The notes under the pieces were generated by a model, which searched no databases, had not been told where the DNA came from, and saw only the letters and a program-made list of their open reading frames with translations. The position numbers and the translations under genes were made by a program. From Dillenia suffruticosa (lineage: Eukaryota > Streptophyta > Magnoliopsida > Dilleniales > Dilleniaceae), in assembly GCA_033439265.1 (NCBI GenBank), contig JAVTVX010000018.1, positions 8,106,501 through 8,170,500 of the forward strand: a DNA stretch of 64,000 bases, written 5' to 3'. Each line of letters starts with the position of its first letter. Position 1 is the first letter of the stretch. Below, piece after piece: positions 57,533-64,000 of the stretch.

Positions 57533-60348
57533 CTAAGACCTTTGCTTTTATTCTTTGACCGGTAAATAATTTTAAGAAGATTATTTCGGTGTAAACAGAT
57601 AAGGAAGTTGAAGTAGAGTTAGAAACTCCCCTCGCTCCATTCTCTACACCATTGATTTTTTGTTTTATTTTCTTGATATATTTATCAACACTTAGTTTTT
57701 CTCTTCATATCCTATCTCATTTGTCTAGTACAAAGGAATGGGAGGAGTAGACCATTTACTCCATTTGTACATATGGGAAAAAGGAAAAGAAAATTATGAG
57801 ATAGAAAAATTAACAGAGAAATGAAAAGTACCTTTTTCATTTTCTAATAAGGATAGAGTTTTGGAATAAGGATACATAGAACATCAAAAGCAAGAGAAAA
57901 GAAAGATGTTCAGGAAAGAATCAAAATTACTTGGAGAAGGGAAACATGGAAAAAAAGGGATAAAAATGCTAAAAAGTTAGTGGCAATATCTTTTTTGTTT
58001 TCTTTTTTTCTTTCCTGATGTCTATTTCATTCTCCCACTCCTTTCCTCTTTTATTTTCTACCTCACATTGCTCTCTTCTCTCTCTATTTTTTTCTTTTTA
58101 TTTTTAAAAAACGCTCAATAATTGTGACCATATTTTTAGCTAAAAGTCCGCTTCAAGTTGGTTCTAAGCCCCTATTTATACTTGGGCTTTGGCCACATTG
58201 GTGGTTATACACAAACCACCCATGTTTTATAGATCTCAACACATTGCTGGAAATTTAAATGCCTAGTGGATGATAAAATCACTCATTTTCTACTTTTTCC
58301 ATTTTCTTAATTGAACCTGAGTTAGGCGGTTAGTGGATTGTTTTGAAACCCAAACGCCCCCATTTTTCAATCAAACACGAAGCACTTCTCCCCTCGCCAT
58401 CATAAAAGATTATGGATGGTTATTTGTGTTATCACCTATCATTAGTCCGTTCTTTTGAAGGCACATATTTTGGCCAGTGGTGAATGGATTTATAACAGTT
58501 TTTAAAGTTGTCTTATTTTATATCCTTCAGATGGCCTTATGACATTAATTTGGAGAAAATGCGGGTTGTTATCAATGCCTACATCACACCCATTTAATTT
58601 TTTCTTTTTAATTTATAACTTAAGAGTTATTTTATTAAATTTTGGGGTTCAATAGGGTGAAAGTCCCATATCATTCCTCTATTTTAGTGTGCCCAATCAC
58701 TGTAGACAGATTTACTTTATACTATGTTTTACTAAATTAGATTATTTATTTTTACAAATTGTTTTTCTTTTTATAGAAAAGAAGAATATATTAGTTGAAG
58801 GAGAAACGAATAAAACCTCCTAAGGATGAAAAATTCTCAAAAGTAACAAAGAAAATACAATAAATACACTACAGTACAATACAACACAATAAAATGCTGC
58901 AAAAACTAATTCACAAATTGCTGTCGACACCATCTTCAAATCTTCTAGGTTATAATCTTTTAAAAATCCTTCAAATATAAAACCATAGAAAAGTATAAAA
59001 TACAATTTTGTTCAATAAAAGAGAAGAATAGTCATATTACGAAAAATGCTCCTACTCTTGCTCTCACCGAATATACTATGCATAGCTAAAAAGGAGCATT
59101 TTCCCAAGAACCGAGCACATTTTTTTTCCCTCCAAGACCTCTACAAAAGGGAACAAATTAGAGTCTCTAAGGGCAAACCCAATGAGTGCACATCTACCTC
59201 ACAATAGACTGATGTAAAAATAAGTGATTTCTAATTTCAAAGTTGGTATAATAGGTGATATCATTTGTATTAATTTTATTAAATACCATGTACCAAATAA
59301 AAGTTTTAATTTTGATAGCAATGTTTACCTTTCAAGTAAAATTGTTTAATTGAAAATGAGAATTTTGAGAAAAACTAGGTGTTAAAATAGAGATCTCATG
59401 TAAAAAACCCCAAAGAATCAAGATTTCAACCCTTAGAATCAGGAATATAAGGAGAATGATCATTACTTTGAAAGAGAGAGATTAAGGGGGGAAATAAAAG
59501 AAAATAACTTCTCTATTATTAAGGTTTCTTAAGAAACAAAAATTCCAATAAAAAGAAGACCCCTCCCAATTATAGAAATTTTTTATAGGAGAAAAGTGAA
59601 ATTTGTATAGCCTAAGAACATAATAAAAAATTTGGATAAGGGTAAATCCACAATGCATGGATCCTTCTAAAATAACACAAGAGAACCATCGCTTTCGATG
59701 CATCCTTTACACTTTACATTGCTTGTATACTCTTAATAAAATCTCTTCCTTCATTCAAACCCCACCTATCCCAACAATAAAGGAGCACCAAAACAAAATA
59801 AGACTCTAAAAATATCAAATGCTTTGTCCGTGGATCATTAATTCTGAGAATGAACCTACAATCCTGAGGTTAGCTCATGTATAATTAACCTAGTACATGT
59901 GTTGGCTCACATATAAGTTTAATGCTCCTCTCCTCTTACGTGCACATTATCGAAAACATCATAGCACCAAACCATAAGTTCAATGCCCTCTTATATTCTC
60001 TTAGGTTGACATGACATGGAGATCATTTAACAATGATTCAGCCAATTTTATCGAACCCCAAAAAATTACAAGTGTACTGTGAAAAGCGTCAAACGTATGC
60101 TGTGTGCTGTTTGGATAACTAATATAAAGAAAAAACGAGAAATCAATTAAACGACACAGAAGAAAATGGGTTTAACATTGTTTTCATTCTTAGGGCAGTC
60201 AAATTGAGAAGCAACCAAATAGAAAAGGCTAAAAGTTAAGTCATCAAGATTACTTTAAAAAAAAAAAAAAAACAAACAAAGAAAGAAAGAAAAGCAAGAA
60301 CGAAGGCGATTCAAAAATGAAACCCTAAAAGTTCAGATCCGCAATTAT
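57533..60348. other. AT-rich DNA without a recognised gene
   Basis: No protein motif seen. The stretch near 58.77-59.03 kb resembles transcribed 3' sequence of a LINE but shows no coding words. Confidence 0.35.
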
Positions 60349-60373
60349 TTGGAACAGAGAGAAACTCACTCAC

Positions 60374-60600
60374 GGGGTAGAAGAGATCGCTTTGAACGGA
60401 ATTGGCCCTCCCCCGTCAAGAATACCTTCGATCGAGTCAGATCGAATGTGTTTGTAGAGAGAGAGAGAGAGGCGAAGTGGGTTGATGTCTTTGTTTCTTT
60501 CCCTTGTTGCTATGTTGGTCCGCGTCTCACGGTGGTGGCATTCGAAAGTAAGAAGGGGATGGGCTGGAGGCTACTAAACTAGAGCTGGACGCACTTTCCT
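60374..60600 (-). other. Candidate first exon or promoter region of the 99-residue protein gene
   Basis: An island of higher G+C in AT-rich surroundings. On the minus strand a (CT)n run at about 60455-60472 is followed by a leader and a consensus donor CCCC|GTGAGTGAG (about 60374). This is what a plant first exon looks like. The link to the gene 8-10 kb downstream is inference. Confidence 0.35.
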
Positions 60601-61113
60601 CTTACCCTCATGTTCGCGTATGTCTCTATGACATTTGACGCGCGCTGCTTTTGTTTGCTCGAGGAGGTCGTTATAGCCTTTAGGTGGGGGAATTGGACAA
60701 GCGTCTTCCCTTTACGGCTGCTTCTGGTTTGGCGTTTGGGAGCCCCCTAGAGCTATATCTGTTCATCTATTACACGTCCCCACTTTAGCTACAAAAAGGC
60801 AAGAAATTTGAACCGGGAGACTCGTGGGATGCACGAGTACAACAATATTGAGCGGCGATATTAATAAAAAAAATGTGATATATATAATCGATCAAAATGA
60901 TATATATTTTGAATTTGATTAAGAAATTATATTTTGAAATATATTTATACGCTATATATATCTTTTTACAATTAATAAAAAATGATGGCATGATAATAAA
61001 AATAATTCAAAAGTTAATTTTTTAAAATTTTTATTTTTTCTTCTGATTCCTATAATAATTATACTGTGAATCTCTTTACTCTGTCATATTAAAGGAACAC
61101 ATGACATTATCAA

Positions 61114-62811
61114 TGTAAGACAAGGAATTCAAAACATAAAACGAGTCATCTCTTATTCAATATTCAACTACGCAGCAGAATCTAAATCGAACGTTTGATT
61201 GAATCATATGTTTTTTCGATCGGCGTGAAATCACAGAATGGAAACCACATATGATCCATAACCCAAGTTCTTTTGATAATTTATTTACAAAGAGCTCTGA
61301 TAGAGTATGATTTTTGTGCTAAAAGAATAAAGACTCGTAGGCACTATTTCAAGTTCAAGACCTCTTTCTTACTTTCTCCTCTTCTTTCTTTCTCAATCTC
61401 ATCGCCTCAAGTTCTTATTCCAAACTTCCCCTTAACCTCATAGTTATATCTTTCTAAAACTTCTCTTGGAAGCCACTCAAGGTTTCTCTCAGAAGCCATC
61501 CCTGAAACTTCTCTCAGAAGCCGCCCTTGAAACTTCTCTTATATGCTTCTCAAATTTTCTCTTAAAAGCAACTTGAGGCTTCCCGGCTCCCTTGGAAGCT
61601 TCGTGGAACAAGCTTCCCTCGGAAGCTTTGTGAGGCTTTTATAGAAACCTTCCCGCTGGGGTAGTAGAGTAGGAAGCGGATTAGTCTTGGGTCAACCCAT
61701 TATGGGTGTCCACAAGTCCTGACCCATATAATTCTGACTTCTAACATCTCTTACTTGCACATGATGGGACGAACTCATCTAAACTTTCTTGAAATTCAGC
61801 TCTACAAAATCATCGTTTTCATACAAAAAAATGGATTGTGCAACCTATGACCACACCACTTGCATTTGGGAGCCCAAACTATGCACCTATTAGGAATGAC
61901 ATAACGGCTACAATCTAGAAAAAAATATACAAAATATTTGTGTCTCGTTGTGACCCATACTCATTTTATTACACCATTAAAGTATACTTAATTTGTTAAA
62001 GATCATACTTGATCTCAACATTTCATCATGCATTAACAATTATGTCTGAACTCTCGAAAGAAAATATAATTGGTTGACCGGTGAATACATATGAAAGGTA
62101 TAATCAAAATAGTCTTCCTTTTTGCCCACATGTTACTCAATGCTAAACAAACTACTTTTCCAGCACGTCTTGGAAAATCGAATCAAATATGATCATAAAA
62201 AAATAACAAAATAGCAAATATCTATTCATCACCTGTAACATTGTCCAAAGTCACATAAAACACCCTTAAGGAACTCATACAGTGAGAAGGCAAAGATTTT
62301 CGTAAAATAGTCAAAACTCACTCACTTTCATTCTTTGGTCGTCTTTAGCACATGTGGTATGAAACACATGCTATAGTGTAAACTCTTCGTACCTCTTGCA
62401 CAAGAGTGTATGTCTTTTCATCATATATAAAATCACCATACGGATCTTAACTCAAACGTTATCCGGCTTTTAACCAAGCTTATATGATTATGGGTAATCA
62501 TGTTCGGACTGCCTTTCATCCCTCATCTTGACTCATATCAAGGCAACTTTTCAAAAAAATATTATACCCATCTTGGTTTCGCTAACGCTATTCAGCAACT
62601 CACAAACCAATAGTGTAAATAAGTTTCATCTCAACATGCTCTCACAGTGCTTGAGGTGATCACTCGTATGAGAGAGTTGACCTAATGTTTGGTAGCATAC
62701 TCATCAGTGCTAATAACAACTCAAATGTAAATAACAAATATCACATGTTTTCTCATATATAAACATGGAATATTTACATCGTTGTTCCGATATTTACAAT
62801 ATCTCATTACA
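61114..62811 (-). repeat. Probable long 3' LTR of the right-hand copia element
   Basis: Lies directly after the RNase H end of a minus-strand copia pol. Its ends TGTAA (61114) and TTACA (62811) are inverted, as LTR ends should be. A length near 1.7 kb fits the long-LTR copia lineages. Without its partner, which lies beyond the window, the edges are provisional; the pol stop codon appears to overlap the proposed LTR start. Confidence 0.4.
61455..61640. repeat. Degenerate tandem repeat inside the presumed copia LTR
   Basis: The phrase GAAACTTCTCTCAGAAGCC and variants (AAACTTCTCTTGGAAGCC, GTTTCTCTCAGAAGCC, GGCTTCCC) recur every 27-32 bp through about six units; each has a small hairpin CTTC...GAAG. 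Confidence 0.8.
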
Positions 62812-64000
62812 ATTTACGTAATCTCCAAGCCTTAATATGATACAAGAAGACATATCTAGAGATTGGCTTAGTAAGACGGTCCATAACCATCTTATGCGTG
62901 GATACATGTTGTAAAATCACTTCCGTTTGTGCTATAATGTTTCTGACAAAATGATATTTCGTGTCTATATTCTTTGTCCTGCCATAATATTTTGGATCTT
63001 TTGTATAGTCTATTGTCGCTCAACTATCACAATTGATCCTTACAGACATTGAAGCATCGGCAACTATTCACAAATTTTTCAAAAATCTATTAAGCCAAAT
63101 AGCCTCCTGGACGACTGCTGTATATGCAACAAACTTAATCTCCATAGTGGATAATGCTATGCAAATTTGTTTCTTACTATTTCAAGATATGACAGAATTA
63201 TTTAACAAGAAAACATATCCAGACATAGATTTTCTCTCATCTAGGTCATCACTCCAATTTGTATCAATGTAACCTATCAAATATAGATCACTATCTTGAT
63301 AGTATAGAACATAATTAGTGGTATCTTTTAGATATTTCAATATCCTCTTTATCATTTGCTAATGAGTTGGTCCAAGATTTGATTGGCATCTGCTTGCTAA
63401 TCCAACTACATAGCAAATGTTAGGATGAGTGAATATCATAACATATATTAAGCTCTCTATGGCACTTGCATATGAAATTGTTCCATATTTTTGCTAAGGG
63501 TTTCACCTTTTGTAATTGGTGTGTTAATAGGTTTACAACCAACATATGAAATCGTTCCAAAATTTTCAAAATATAACCTTTCTGGGACAGAGTAAGAAAC
63601 ATCTCTGAACAATTTCTTTGAATTTTTACACCAACAATATAAGTTGTTCACCTATATCTTTCAATTCAAAATTTGAAGATAATCATTCTCTAATGGCAAT
63701 GATAACACTTAAGTTATTTCCGGCCAATAAAACATTATCGACATAAAGTTATCTCGCAACTGTTTTATATAAACACAATAGTCTTCCTCAATTATGATAA
63801 GCCCATATGTAACTATGGTTCAATAAAATTTTAAATATCATTATTTGGATAATTGTTTAAGACTATAACTTGATTTTCGGAGTTTGCAAACTTGCTTCTA
63901 GTTTTTAACAATGAAAACTATAGATTGTTTTATATAAATTTCCTCATCCAATTCTCCATTGAGAAAAACAGTTTTAACATCTAATTGATACAACTCAAGA
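62812..64000 (-). mobile_element. Right-hand copia retrotransposon, 3' part of pol, runs off the window
   Basis: On the minus strand, across frame breaks: LFRDVSYSVPERLYFENFGT and KPINTPITKGETLSKN (RT C-terminal side), then DERKSMSGYVFLLNNSVISW (RNase H), then KNIDTKYHFVRN and STHKMVMDRLTKPISRYVF, the standard copia RNase H end. Stops are frequent. The 5' part lies beyond 64000. Confidence 0.82.

Noticed and set aside
1..64000. Organelle DNA, rRNA genes, or integrated pararetrovirus
   Set aside because: No ribosomal, plastid or mitochondrial gene words, and no movement- or coat-protein words beside the retroelement pol pieces, were seen.

Overview
This window is nuclear DNA of a flowering plant. 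The evidence is a split gene with GT-AG introns whose product matches the plant-specific Nudix hydrolase 3 family (Nudix plus M49 peptidase halves), together with plant-type transposons: a Mutator-like element carrying a plant mobile domain gene, a CACTA element, Ty1/copia and Ty3/gypsy elements, RTE LINEs with (TTG)n tails and Au-type SINEs. No species can be named from the sequence alone.

The main gene is on the minus strand. It starts at 34639 and can be followed through 20 exons to 4623 (763 codons, no internal stop, no frameshift). Its protein aligns over its length with Arabidopsis NUDT3 as I remember it. Its introns swell it to about 30 kb. From 5' to 3' they hold: a 182-bp tandem duplication (intron 2); a dead bHLH retrocopy and a GA/GGGA tract (intron 3); a degenerate gypsy element and an RTE tail (intron 4); an L1 fragment and an Au SINE (intron 6); an RTE LINE (intron 7); a 6.2-kb MULE with a 10-bp target duplication (intron 11); and an old gypsy element with an RTE LINE nested in it (intron 20). 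A last short exon is expected in relatives but is not visible, so it lies left of the window or has been lost.

Upstream of that gene (34.7-36.7 kb) are its promoter region, a small MITE related to the MULE, and a possible alpha-carbonic anhydrase fragment. From 36686 to 44592 is a decayed copia element with two 467-468-bp LTRs, interrupted by a 2.5-kb non-autonomous CACTA element (39328-41853). The CACTA holds a GC-rich minisatellite and two divergent tRNA-like pol III promoter cores. A broken double-stranded-RNA-binding protein gene lies at 46.1-47.1 kb on the plus strand.

A second apparently intact gene is on the minus strand: a 99-residue single-pass membrane protein at 50197-50496. Possible untranslated exons lie near 52.05 kb and 60.4 kb. 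A further RTE LINE (55.6-57.5 kb) lies in its presumed long intron. The right end (61.1-64.0 kb) is the 3' part of another copia element on the minus strand that runs off the window.

The two host genes have no evident functional link. Most of the window is nested mobile DNA of several ages. Coding calls rest on reading frames, splice signals and remembered family motifs; no database search was run.
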